A DNA stretch of 64,000 nt, from the NCBI RefSeq assembly GCF_016107575.1, contig NZ_JABAST010000002.1, forward strand, positions 88,531 to 152,530, read 5' to 3'. Below are positions 18,956-26,043 of the stretch, one piece after another; position 1 is the stretch's first letter; each line of letters starts with the position of its first letter. Position numbers and translations under genes: made by a program. This DNA is from Psychrobacter faecalis (GTDB lineage Bacteria; Pseudomonadota; Gammaproteobacteria; Pseudomonadales; Moraxellaceae). The notes under the pieces are model-generated. The model was not told the origin of the DNA, made no database searches, and saw only the letters and a program-made list of their open reading frames with translations.

Positions 18956-19142
18956 TACAAATGCTAAGCGTTATAAATGCTGCTAACAAAATAGCATTAA
19001 GGATTTGTAAAAATGTTTTTGCCGGCTGGTTAACGCTTTGTTGAACGGGCGTGCGCTGTAAAAATCAGCTGTTATCCATGCTACTATAGTGCGATAGTCA
19101 ACAGCATCCATATCAACAAATAATAAATAACCTAAAGGATAA

Positions 19143-20399
19143 ATGATGAGTCAACCTCAAAAACTGATTGCTGGTGCCAATGCGCCGCTGCCAACCGATA
19201 ACATTAGCATCCGTATTTTAAGCCAAAGCGCCATCGATTGCGCCGCTTATCGCCTGACGACTGACGGTAAAGTACGCGGCGATGGCGACATGATATTTTA
19301 TGGGCAGACGCGTAGCGATGATGGCAGTGTAAGCTTCCGTGGACATGATAGCGATGGATTTTTTGATATTAATTTACCTGCGCAGCCAGCGAGTATCGAC
19401 AAGATAGCCCTTGCGTTTTCTAGTGCGCAAACACTGGCGCAAGTCGGCGATGTGGATGTTCAAGTCTTGCAAGGCAGCCAAGTGCTGATGACTTGTCAGT
19501 TAAGTGCTGCTGGACGTAATGAAAAAGCCATTATCCTTGCAGAATGCTACCGTCGCCAAGGTAGCTGGAAGTTCCGTTTTATCGCCCAAGGTTTTGAAGG
19601 TGGTCTAAAGCCCTTATCTGAACATTTCGGTGTAGAGATTGCTGATGAAGCGCCAGCTCAAGCTCAACCAATCAATACGCAGAAGCCAATCAACACGCAA
19701 AAAGCGGGTAGTGCGCCGCAAACAACTACGCCGCCGCCAATTCCTAGCGCTGCTCAAAATCCGTCAATCAATCTCAGTAAAATCACCTTAACCAAGAACC
19801 AAACTAGCATCAATCTAAAGAAACGCGATGATTTTGGTAAAATCTCTGTCAACCTCAACTGGAATCAACGTCCAGATAATAGTACACGAGCGCCTAAAAA
19901 AGGCTTGCTTGGTGATCTGTTCAAACAGCATAAAGCTAGTGGTATTGACCTTGATGTCGGAGCGATGATTCATCTGAAAAATGGTGAAAAAACGCTGATT
20001 CAGGCCTTGGGCAATCGCTTTGGTAATTTACAATCAGCGCCTTATGTGTTGCTCCGTGCCGATGATAGAACCGGACAAGTCAGTGGCGGTGAGTGGCTCG
20101 ATATCAACGGGCAACAGTGGTCGCAGATTGAAGAAGTCTTTATCTTTGCTTTTATTTACGAAGGCGTACCAAATTGGGCGCAAACCGATGGCGTTGTGAC
20201 CATTCATGTGCCAGATCAGCCGCCGATTGAAACTCGTTTGACAGAAGGCACAGGTAACTTGCCCATGTGTGCGATTGCGCGTCTGGTCAATCAAAATGGC
20301 AGTATTAATGTTGAGCGGATCAATCAATACTTTAAAGGTCATCAAGAAATGGACAAAGCCTTTAATTGGGGCTTCAGCTGGAAGCGTGGTAGTAAATAA
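19143..20399 (+). CDS. TerA-like protein with two TerD domains
   Basis: A 418-residue soluble protein with two TerD-type domains. Residues about 15-170 keep the GKVRGDGDMIFYGQ strand pattern but lack the acidic DNRTGxGxGDDE calcium loop. Residues about 265-415 include GIDLDVGAMIHL and the ADDRTGQVSGGEWL variant loop. They are joined by a Pro/Gln/Thr linker with a small repeat (PINTQK twice). The architecture and length resemble TerA. A KKGLLGDLF segment just before the second domain also occurs, as KKGGFLGKLF, in the TerD paralog at 20508. The gene is divergent from the biosynthetic operon and has AAAGGA before its ATG. Confidence 0.88.
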   Translation: MMSQPQKLIAGANAPLPTDNISIRILSQSAIDCAAYRLTTDGKVRGDGDMIFYGQTRSDDGSVSFRGHDSDGFFDINLPAQPASIDKIALAFSSAQTLAQVGDVDVQVLQGSQVLMTCQLSAAGRNEKAIILAECYRRQGSWKFRFIAQGFEGGLKPLSEHFGVEIADEAPAQAQPINTQKPINTQKAGSAPQTTTPPPIPSAAQNPSINLSKITLTKNQTSINLKKRDDFGKISVNLNWNQRPDNSTRAPKKGLLGDLFKQHKASGIDLDVGAMIHLKNGEKTLIQALGNRFGNLQSAPYVLLRADDRTGQVSGGEWLDINGQQWSQIEEVFIFAFIYEGVPNWAQTDGVVTIHVPDQPPIETRLTEGTGNLPMCAIARLVNQNGSINVERINQYFKGHQEMDKAFNWGFSWKRGSK

Positions 20400-20432
20400 G
20401 GCTTTTTGATAATAAAGTATAATTTAAAAAAA

Positions 20433-20460
20433 CAGCCCGTCTATTTATATAGACGGGCTG
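20433..20460. terminator. bidirectional terminator between Ter genes
   Basis: A perfect 12-bp stem (CAGCCCGTCTAT, 20433-20444, with 20449-20460) and a 4-base loop. On the minus strand it is followed by seven T residues, an excellent terminator for the TerD gene ending at 20508. Confidence 0.9.
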
Positions 20461-20507
20461 ATTGCTTATAGATTACTAAAACTCTTAATTAAGATTGCTT
20501 AACCTAT

Positions 20508-21116
20508 TTACGCATGCGGCGTGATAGCAGGCATCAAGTCATGGAAAGTACGACCAGAAGCAGTTTCGCCAATGGCATGCATTTTCCACTCGTTATTATG
20601 ACGATAGACTTTTGCCATAATCATTGCGGTGTGTCCACCTTGCGCTGATAAATTGTAGCGGGCAACTTCCTGATTGTTATTGGCATTGACGATACGGCAA
20701 AAAGCGTTTTCTACCGTTTCAAAGGTCTGACCAGTAAAGCTATTAACGGTAAATACTAACGATACTACGTTCGCTGGCACTTTTGATAAATCAACGTTAA
20801 TGACTTCGTCGTCGCCGTCGCCGTCACCTGTGCGGTTGTCGCCAGTATGGACGATGCTGCCATCTTTTGATTTTAGCTGACTGAACCAAATCGCATCGAC
20901 CGCTTGTTTATTGGCATCAAACATAATGCATGAAGCGTCTAAATCGATCGAGTCGCCGCCCGTACCGCCGCCAAATAACTTGCCTAAGAAGCCGCCTTTT
21001 TTCTCTTGTGGTCCTTGAAAGACGTCCCAGCCTAAACCCAATTTTACTTGCGTAAGCTCACCGCCAGCTTCTTTGCTGAGGGAGATTTTTTGACCCTTTT
21101 GTAAACTAACTGCCAT
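20508..21116 (-). CDS. TerD-family protein with Gly-rich insert (TerZ-like)
   Basis: A 202-residue TerD-domain protein. It carries the family calcium-binding loop DNRTGDGDGDDE and the ending MIMAKVYRHNNEWKMHAIGE. Unlike the two 191-residue paralogs, it has an insertion between the N-terminal strand and the IDLDAS motif: KKGGFLGKLFGGGTGGDS, residues about 39-56. TerD proteins bind calcium and are thought to act with TerC at the membrane surface during metal or oxidative stress. Ribosome site AAGGATTTTACC precedes the ATG. It lies upstream of, and convergent with, the TerA-like gene. Confidence 0.92.
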   Translation of the reverse strand: MAVSLQKGQKISLSKEAGGELTQVKLGLGWDVFQGPQEKKGGFLGKLFGGGTGGDSIDLDASCIMFDANKQAVDAIWFSQLKSKDGSIVHTGDNRTGDGDGDDEVINVDLSKVPANVVSLVFTVNSFTGQTFETVENAFCRIVNANNNQEVARYNLSAQGGHTAMIMAKVYRHNNEWKMHAIGETASGRTFHDLMPAITPHA

Positions 21117-21243
21117 GGTAAAATCCTTATAATAATTGTGAGGGGATTAATGAATTTTTAGTGTTTGTTTTTAGTTCTTCATTTCTGCACTGCTTTAGAG
21201 CTTCAATCTTGGCGATGACTTTAATGATAGAATGCAACTTCAA

Positions 21244-21996
21244 TTATAAAATATTATCTAAAAAACCACCGCTGCCACCGCGACCGCCTGAGCTCGTACC
21301 TAAGATGCTTTGTAACCAGCCTTGATAGCTGTCACGATTACGTGAGCAGATGATAACTTTGCCCGTTCCTGAGAAGTTTAAAACCATGCCTTCACCACTG
21401 GTGACCGAATTGATAATATTGCTCATGATGCCTTTTTTCTTACTGGTCGAGACTGACAGCTTATAATCAAGGTTTGAATCCCAACAGACCACATGGCCAT
21501 TATCAATGATGACGTCTTTATCAGGCGTCACATCAATCTCAAATAGCGAACCAAAACCAGAAACGACAACTTGACCTTTACCTTGGGTTTGCATCACCAT
21601 AAAGCCGCCGGTATCACCAAAGACCGCACCGCCGAGGTTACGCTGGATATTGGCTCTGATGTCGATGCCCGTTTGTGCGGCAACGAACGCGCCATCGCTC
21701 AAGGTGTATTGCTGCGCACCGCAATCGATGATTTGCATATCGCCATCAAGCGTCGGGGCTAGCAGACAATCACCTTCACCATTGACCGCTTCAATCTGCT
21801 GTTGAAATAAGGATTCATCGTTGGCAAAGCGGCGCATCAGTGATTGCATAAGACCGCCCTGTAGCTTACCTTTAAGCTCAAGGTTCGACTCCATCATCAC
21901 CATGGCATTGGCTTCACAATAAATCGAATCGCCTTTTTTTAAGTTACAATGCAAAAAAGGTTCAATGGTGCCGATTAAGCTAAACGTCGCTGCCAT
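21244..21996 (-). CDS. AIM24/TIGR00266-like protein of the Ter cluster
   Basis: A 250-residue protein made mainly of beta-strand repeats, with GDSIYCEANAMVMMESNLEL near residues 22-41 and GTGKVIICSRN near the C-terminus. These resemble the AIM24 (TIGR00266) family often encoded beside terD genes. The molecular role is unknown; a trans-membrane or surface-scaffold role is only guessed. It has a Gly-rich tail (SSGGRGGSGGFLDNIL). It is 127 bases upstream of the TerD gene at 20508 on the same strand, so the two may be co-transcribed. Confidence 0.82.
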   Translation of the reverse strand: MAATFSLIGTIEPFLHCNLKKGDSIYCEANAMVMMESNLELKGKLQGGLMQSLMRRFANDESLFQQQIEAVNGEGDCLLAPTLDGDMQIIDCGAQQYTLSDGAFVAAQTGIDIRANIQRNLGGAVFGDTGGFMVMQTQGKGQVVVSGFGSLFEIDVTPDKDVIIDNGHVVCWDSNLDYKLSVSTSKKKGIMSNIINSVTSGEGMVLNFSGTGKVIICSRNRDSYQGWLQSILGTSSGGRGGSGGFLDNIL

Positions 21997-22180
21997 GGGG
22001 TGTAAATCCTTATTCTAATATCTTGAATGTTTTTTTATAAAAAATGAGCATCTGTAATTTAAGCCTACCAATTACATTTAAAGCCATCAAATGCTTTAGA
22101 CAGGCACACCTGATGGCTTATTGATTATTGCAATCAAATAGTCGATTGCGATAGTAGTCTTACAAATATCTTATAGAGCG

Positions 22181-22756
22181 TTAAACGTTGACGCCATAAG
22201 AAGAGGCTAATGGGCCTAGACCACCACTAAAGCCTTGACCAACAGCGCGGAATTTCCAGTCGCCGTTATGACGGTATAACTCACCAAAAATCATCGCTGT
22301 CTCAGTGCTACCATCTTCTGATAGGTCATAACGGGCGATTTCGGCTTGACCATTATCATTGACTACACGGATATAAGCGTCGCCAACTTGGCCAAAGTTT
22401 TGGTTACGCGCTTGACCTTCATAAATGATGGCGCAGATAGCGACTTTACTCACATCTGCTGGAATACTAGCAAGATTGATTTTGATTTTTTCATCATCAC
22501 CGTCGCCTTCGCCCGTACGGTTGTCACCTGTGTGCTCAACCGCGCCATTGTCCGACTTTAGATTGTTAAAGAAAATAAAATCTTGGTCATTACGCACTTT
22601 GCCTGCTTCGTTTACCAAAAAGGCAATGGCGTCTAAGTCAAATTCTTGACCATCAGTAGCGCGTGGATCCCAGCCAAGACCAACGGTAATGTTGGTTAAG
22701 CCTGGGGCTTCTTTTGATAAGTTTACGTTGCCGCCTTTTGTTAAGCTAATAGCCAT
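22181..22756 (-). CDS. TerD-family calcium-binding stress protein
   Basis: A 191-residue single-domain TerD protein. The conserved blocks are [31 protein letters not shown], the Ca2+ loop [12 protein letters not shown] and [14 protein letters not shown]. It is closely similar along its whole length to the 191-residue protein at 25230, so the pair arose by duplication (TerD/TerE type). Ribosome site AAAGGATATTTAT before the ATG. Its upstream region is shared with the divergent yhhQ gene. Confidence 0.95.
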   Translation of the reverse strand: MAISLTKGGNVNLSKEAPGLTNITVGLGWDPRATDGQEFDLDAIAFLVNEAGKVRNDQDFIFFNNLKSDNGAVEHTGDNRTGEGDGDDEKIKINLASIPADVSKVAICAIIYEGQARNQNFGQVGDAYIRVVNDNGQAEIARYDLSEDGSTETAMIFGELYRHNGDWKFRAVGQGFSGGLGPLASSYGVNV

Positions 22757-23029
22757 ATAAATATCCTTTGGATTAATAATTAAGTGGATTTGATTTTATA
22801 AAATAAAAATAGGGCAGTCATGCTATTTACGCGTAAGTATTTCAGCGCAAAAGGTCAGTAAATCGACCTGTACGCCATAACCTGCCTATCATTACGTTTT
22901 ACTATACTAAGCGTTTGCTTACTAAGCAAGGTGTATTTTGTGTGCCTATCTGACAGTTATATTTTTGCTTATATAAGAGGATGTTACGAGCATGTCTGAC
23001 CTATTTTAGCTATTTATCTTATTATCATT

Positions 23030-23035
23030 TATAAT
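23030..23035 (+). promoter_or_regulatory. -10 element of yhhQ
   Basis: A perfect TATAAT ends 7 bases before the first bases of the riboswitch, predicting transcription start at about 23041-23042. The -35 region is weak (TTTAGC around 23005). Confidence 0.5.
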
Positions 23036-23042
23036 AGCGCGC

Positions 23043-23082
23043 TCAGGTTCCCTCCACCCTGACTCAAAAAAAGGCCTCCTTT
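23043..23082 (+). promoter_or_regulatory. preQ1-I riboswitch controlling yhhQ translation
   Basis: The sequence follows the preQ1-I pseudoknot pattern. P1 is TCAGG (23043-23047) with CCTGA (23058-23062), followed by loop TTC. P2 is CCT (23051-23053) with AGG (23072-23074), and the preQ1-pairing cytosine would be C23054. The A-rich third loop contains seven A residues (23066-23072). The AGGTTC...CACCCT core matches the classic motif. P2 would sequester the AAGG ribosome site 8 bases before the ATG, so ligand binding should block translation. The adjacent gene encodes a queuosine-precursor transporter, an established target of this class. Confidence 0.8.
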
Positions 23083-23742
23083 ATGAATACCTGTATCATT
23101 TCGACCAATCCCGCTTCATCCATTCGTTATAGCCGTGCGTTGTTCTGGCTTGTCAGCCTGCATATCTTTATCATCGCCATTAGTAATTATTTAGTGCAAA
23201 TACCGGTCGGGCTATTTGGCTTTATTACGACATGGGGGGCGGTCACTTTTCCTTTTATATTTTTGATTACAGATTTGACCGTACGTATCTTTGGTCAACA
23301 TCTCGCTAGACGCATTATTTTCTTTGCCATGCTGCCAGCGCTCGCCATTTCTTACTATTTTTCGGTCGTATTTGCTGATGGACAGTTCGTCGGTCATGAA
23401 CATCTGCTCGATTTTAATTTATTTGTCTTTCGCATTGTCCTCGCCAGCTTTAGTGCTTACGTCATTGGACAGCTGTTAGATATTAAAGTTTTTAATAATT
23501 TACGTCAGCTTAAAACGTGGTGGATTGCGCCTCTAGCATCGACGTTTATTGGTAATCTGGTCGATAGCTTCTGCTTTTTTGCCATCGCTTTTTATAAAAG
23601 TCCAGATGCTTTTATGGCAACGCACTGGGTTGAGATTGGCGCGATGGATTATCTGTTTAAGATAGTCATGGGTGTGCTTATCTTTTTACCTTTATATGGC
23701 GTGATATTGGCAAAATTGCAAAAGATGCTCGCTGATAAGTAG
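23083..23742 (+). CDS. yhhQ: queuosine-precursor (preQ0/preQ1) transporter YhhQ
   Basis: A 219-residue inner-membrane protein with about six hydrophobic segments and the family features FGFITTWGAVTFPFIFLITD, VRIFGQHLARR and WWIAPLASTFIGNLVDS. It matches the COG1738/YhhQ vitamin-transporter-like family, which imports 7-deazaguanine queuosine precursors. The preQ1-I riboswitch directly upstream supports this function independently. It is oriented opposite to, and lies between, ter genes, which breaks up the ter block. queC, for the de novo route, is also in the window (32867-33673). Confidence 0.93.
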   Translation: MNTCIISTNPASSIRYSRALFWLVSLHIFIIAISNYLVQIPVGLFGFITTWGAVTFPFIFLITDLTVRIFGQHLARRIIFFAMLPALAISYYFSVVFADGQFVGHEHLLDFNLFVFRIVLASFSAYVIGQLLDIKVFNNLRQLKTWWIAPLASTFIGNLVDSFCFFAIAFYKSPDAFMATHWVEIGAMDYLFKIVMGVLIFLPLYGVILAKLQKMLADK

Positions 23743-23808
23743 AGCGAAAATCAATAGCCTAAGCTAATCCCTGCTCGCAATTCTATTCTTCATAGCCCCT
23801 ATAAAAAA

Positions 23809-23840
23809 ACAGGTCATAACCAATAATGATGATGACCTGT
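23809..23840. terminator. terminator between yhhQ and terC-like gene
   Basis: ACAGGTCAT (about 23809-23817) pairs with ATGACCTGT (23832-23840). On the minus strand it is followed by seven T residues, serving the DUF475 gene; it may also stop yhhQ. Confidence 0.8.
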
Positions 23841-23888
23841 GATTTAACAATCTGAATAAGTCTAAGTATTACGTCGACAATTATTGCG

Positions 23889-24950
23889 TTATTCAAGCGC
23901 TTGGCGTTTACGATAATTGAGTGACGCGACAAACGCCCAACCAATAAAGGCAATACCAATCAGACCAGTGATAATCTCTGGTACATGGAATTTCACCGAC
24001 AATAGCATAATGATGGCTAGAGCGCCGATGGCATAATGCGCGCCATGTTCGAGATAGACAAACTCATCAAGCGTGCCTTTATCAACTAAGAAAATAGTCA
24101 TCGAACGCACGAACATCGCACCGATTGCTAGACCGAGCATAATCACGATAACGTCATTGGTAATCGCAAAGGCGCCAATCACGCCGTCGAAGCTGAATGA
24201 GGCATCAAGGACTTCTAGGTATAAAAAGCCGATAATACCACCTTTCATAATCGCGCTAGTTGCTGCTGCACCTGAGCCAGCTTCAGCGTTTTCTAAGTCT
24301 TCTTCAAGGTCGCCTTCTAGCATACCCGAGACCACTTGGACGCCAAGATATACCAAGATACCCCAAACGCCAGCGATTAGGACCGCGGCTGACTGCTCAG
24401 GGTTGGCAAATGATACCGCAATCATCAACACGATAAGGGCGACAAACACGCTCATGGCATCGACTTTACCCAGTTTGACCAAGCGGCTCTCAAGCCAATC
24501 AAACCAATGTACTTCTTTATCATCAAAGATAAAGTTTAAGAACACGAGTAATAAGAAGATACCACCAAAGGCTGAGATTTCAGCATGGTGCGCCAATAGT
24601 CTGGCTGAGTATTCTTTAGGATCGTTTAAGGCCAAATCGACCACTTGCATAACCCCAAGGTCAGCCGTCACTGCTACGATAACGATTGGGAATACCAAGC
24701 GCATCCCAAAGACAGCAACTAAAATACCAACGGTTAAAAATATCTTTTTCCAAAACTCGTCCCAGCCTTTGAGGACTGAGGCGTTGACCACCGCATTATC
24801 GAATGATAATGAGATTTCCATGACGGCCAAAATAGCGGTAATAGATAAGGTGGTTATCATACCGCCTATACCGCCGTGTGAATATCCCCACCATGCCGCG
24901 ACTGCTAGGGCAATAATGGTGAAGATAAAGTCTAAATAAAAATGTCTCAT
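23889..24950 (-). CDS. TerC-superfamily DUF475 membrane protein
   Basis: About 353 residues from the ATG at 24950, where AGGA lies about 9 bases upstream; the frame extends to 25007. Roughly nine hydrophobic segments are seen. The TerC-family intramembrane acid motifs appear as SLSFDNAVVNASVL and SFSFDGVIGAFAI, each with the FDN/FDG core. TerC proteins are thought to bind metal ions and anchor TerD-type proteins at the membrane; some relatives transport manganese. Neighbouring terD paralogs on the same strand support a Ter role. A terminator at 25008-25038 separates it from the upstream terD paralog, so it has its own short promoter region. Confidence 0.9.
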   Translation of the reverse strand: MRHFYLDFIFTIIALAVAAWWGYSHGGIGGMITTLSITAILAVMEISLSFDNAVVNASVLKGWDEFWKKIFLTVGILVAVFGMRLVFPIVIVAVTADLGVMQVVDLALNDPKEYSARLLAHHAEISAFGGIFLLLVFLNFIFDDKEVHWFDWLESRLVKLGKVDAMSVFVALIVLMIAVSFANPEQSAAVLIAGVWGILVYLGVQVVSGMLEGDLEEDLENAEAGSGAAATSAIMKGGIIGFLYLEVLDASFSFDGVIGAFAITNDVIVIMLGLAIGAMFVRSMTIFLVDKGTLDEFVYLEHGAHYAIGALAIIMLLSVKFHVPEIITGLIGIAFIGWAFVASLNYRKRQALE

Positions 24951-25007
24951 GACATATCCTGTCTGGTTGCATAAAGCTAAAGTCGGTCTATTATAAACAC
25001 AAACCAC

Positions 25008-25038
25008 AAAAAAAGTGGTTATTGCTAACCACTTTTTT
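25008..25038. terminator. terminator between terD paralog and DUF475 gene
   Basis: Thirteen-base arms (core AGTGGTTA and complement) around the loop TTGC, with A/T runs on both sides. It lies about 190 bases past the stop of the terD paralog at 25230 and about 60 bases before the DUF475 start. Confidence 0.85.
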
Positions 25039-25229
25039 GCCTAATTTTAAACGAAACTTAAAGCATTACCAGTCTTTTAGCTAGGAATAATTGTGACTAT
25101 TTTGCAACCATATTTTACTGGCAGAATGGCAAGGGATAGCGCTGCCATATTGCTCTAAGTTTCGGCGGTGTTTATGTCTAGGCATTGTTTTTAGTATGGG
25201 CTAAGTTGTTGGCAGAGGTTAATATCGAG

Positions 25230-25805
25230 TTAGATATTGACGCCATACTGATGACACATGGCTTGTAAGCCGCCTGAATAGCCTTGACCAACGGCGCGGA
25301 ATTTCCACTCACCGTTATGACGATAAACTTCGCCAAACACCATTGCCGTTTCAACAGAGTAATCTTCTGCTAAGTCAAAACGTACCACTTCTGTGCCTGT
25401 TTCTTCATTGACCACACGGATAAAAGCATTGGCGACTTGACCAAAGTTTTGGCTACGAGCAGCAGCATCATGAATCGTGACCGTAACGACGATTTTATCG
25501 ACATCAGCAGGCACTTGGGTCAGGTTTACTTTGACGACTTCATCATCGCCGTCGCCTTCGCCCGTGCGGTTATCGCCGGTATGTTCGATTGCGCCATTGT
25601 CAGATTTTAGCTGGTTGTAAAAAATAAAGTCATGATCGCCGCGTACTTTACCAGCGGTATTTAGCAAAAACACGCTGGCATCAAGGTCGAACTCAGCGCC
25701 AGAGGTTGCGCGCTCATCCCAACCAAGACCGATAAGTAGCTTGGTTAAATTTGGGTCAGTTTTGGTGAGCGATAAATTACCGCCTTTATTTAATGATAAA
25801 GCCAT
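25230..25805 (-). CDS. TerD-family calcium-binding stress protein (second 191-residue paralog)
   Basis: A single-domain TerD protein with [33 protein letters not shown], the [12 protein letters not shown] calcium loop and [14 protein letters not shown]. It is co-linear and closely similar to the protein at 22181. Differences cluster near residues 110-130 ([19 protein letters not shown] against [17 protein letters not shown]), which may reflect different partners. Ribosome site AAGGATAATCTC before the ATG. It appears to be transcribed alone, with a terminator at 25008-25038. Confidence 0.95.
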   Translation of the reverse strand: MALSLNKGGNLSLTKTDPNLTKLLIGLGWDERATSGAEFDLDASVFLLNTAGKVRGDHDFIFYNQLKSDNGAIEHTGDNRTGEGDGDDEVVKVNLTQVPADVDKIVVTVTIHDAAARSQNFGQVANAFIRVVNEETGTEVVRFDLAEDYSVETAMVFGEVYRHNGEWKFRAVGQGYSGGLQAMCHQYGVNI

Positions 25806-25943
25806 GAGATTATCCTTGTTATTAGAGTGATTAAGGGTTTGATATTTTGTATATAAATCAAAACGCTAGCAAAAGTGGGATTAAAGCGGTTAAAAATCTG
25901 TCGCTTAACGGTTGCTAGTAACGTTCTATCATAGCAACAAAAA

Positions 25944-25971
25944 ATGACCCAATCAAAGCTGATTGGGTCAT
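25944..25971. terminator. rlmKL terminator
   Basis: ATGACCCAATCA (25944-25955) pairs perfectly with 25960-25971 around AAGC. The minus-strand T-run beyond it marks the end of the rlmKL transcript. Confidence 0.88.
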
Positions 25972-26043
25972 AGTTATGTGTACGCTAAGACTGACTGGAA
26001 AAGACTGGGCTTAAATGCTGCTTTTATATTTAACCAAGCAGCT

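Larger units (their letters stand above)
22757..23082. other. 326-bp divergent regulatory region (terD paralog / yhhQ)
   Basis: No gene is seen. The right edge holds the yhhQ -10 element at 23030-23035 and the preQ1-I riboswitch at 23043-23074. The left part must contain the promoter of the minus-strand terD paralog. Confidence 0.6.

Noticed and set aside
24073..24939. 288-codon open frame antisense to the DUF475 gene
   Set aside because: A shadow of a strongly coding membrane-protein gene on the other strand. Its Ser/Thr/Ile-rich translation has no family features.
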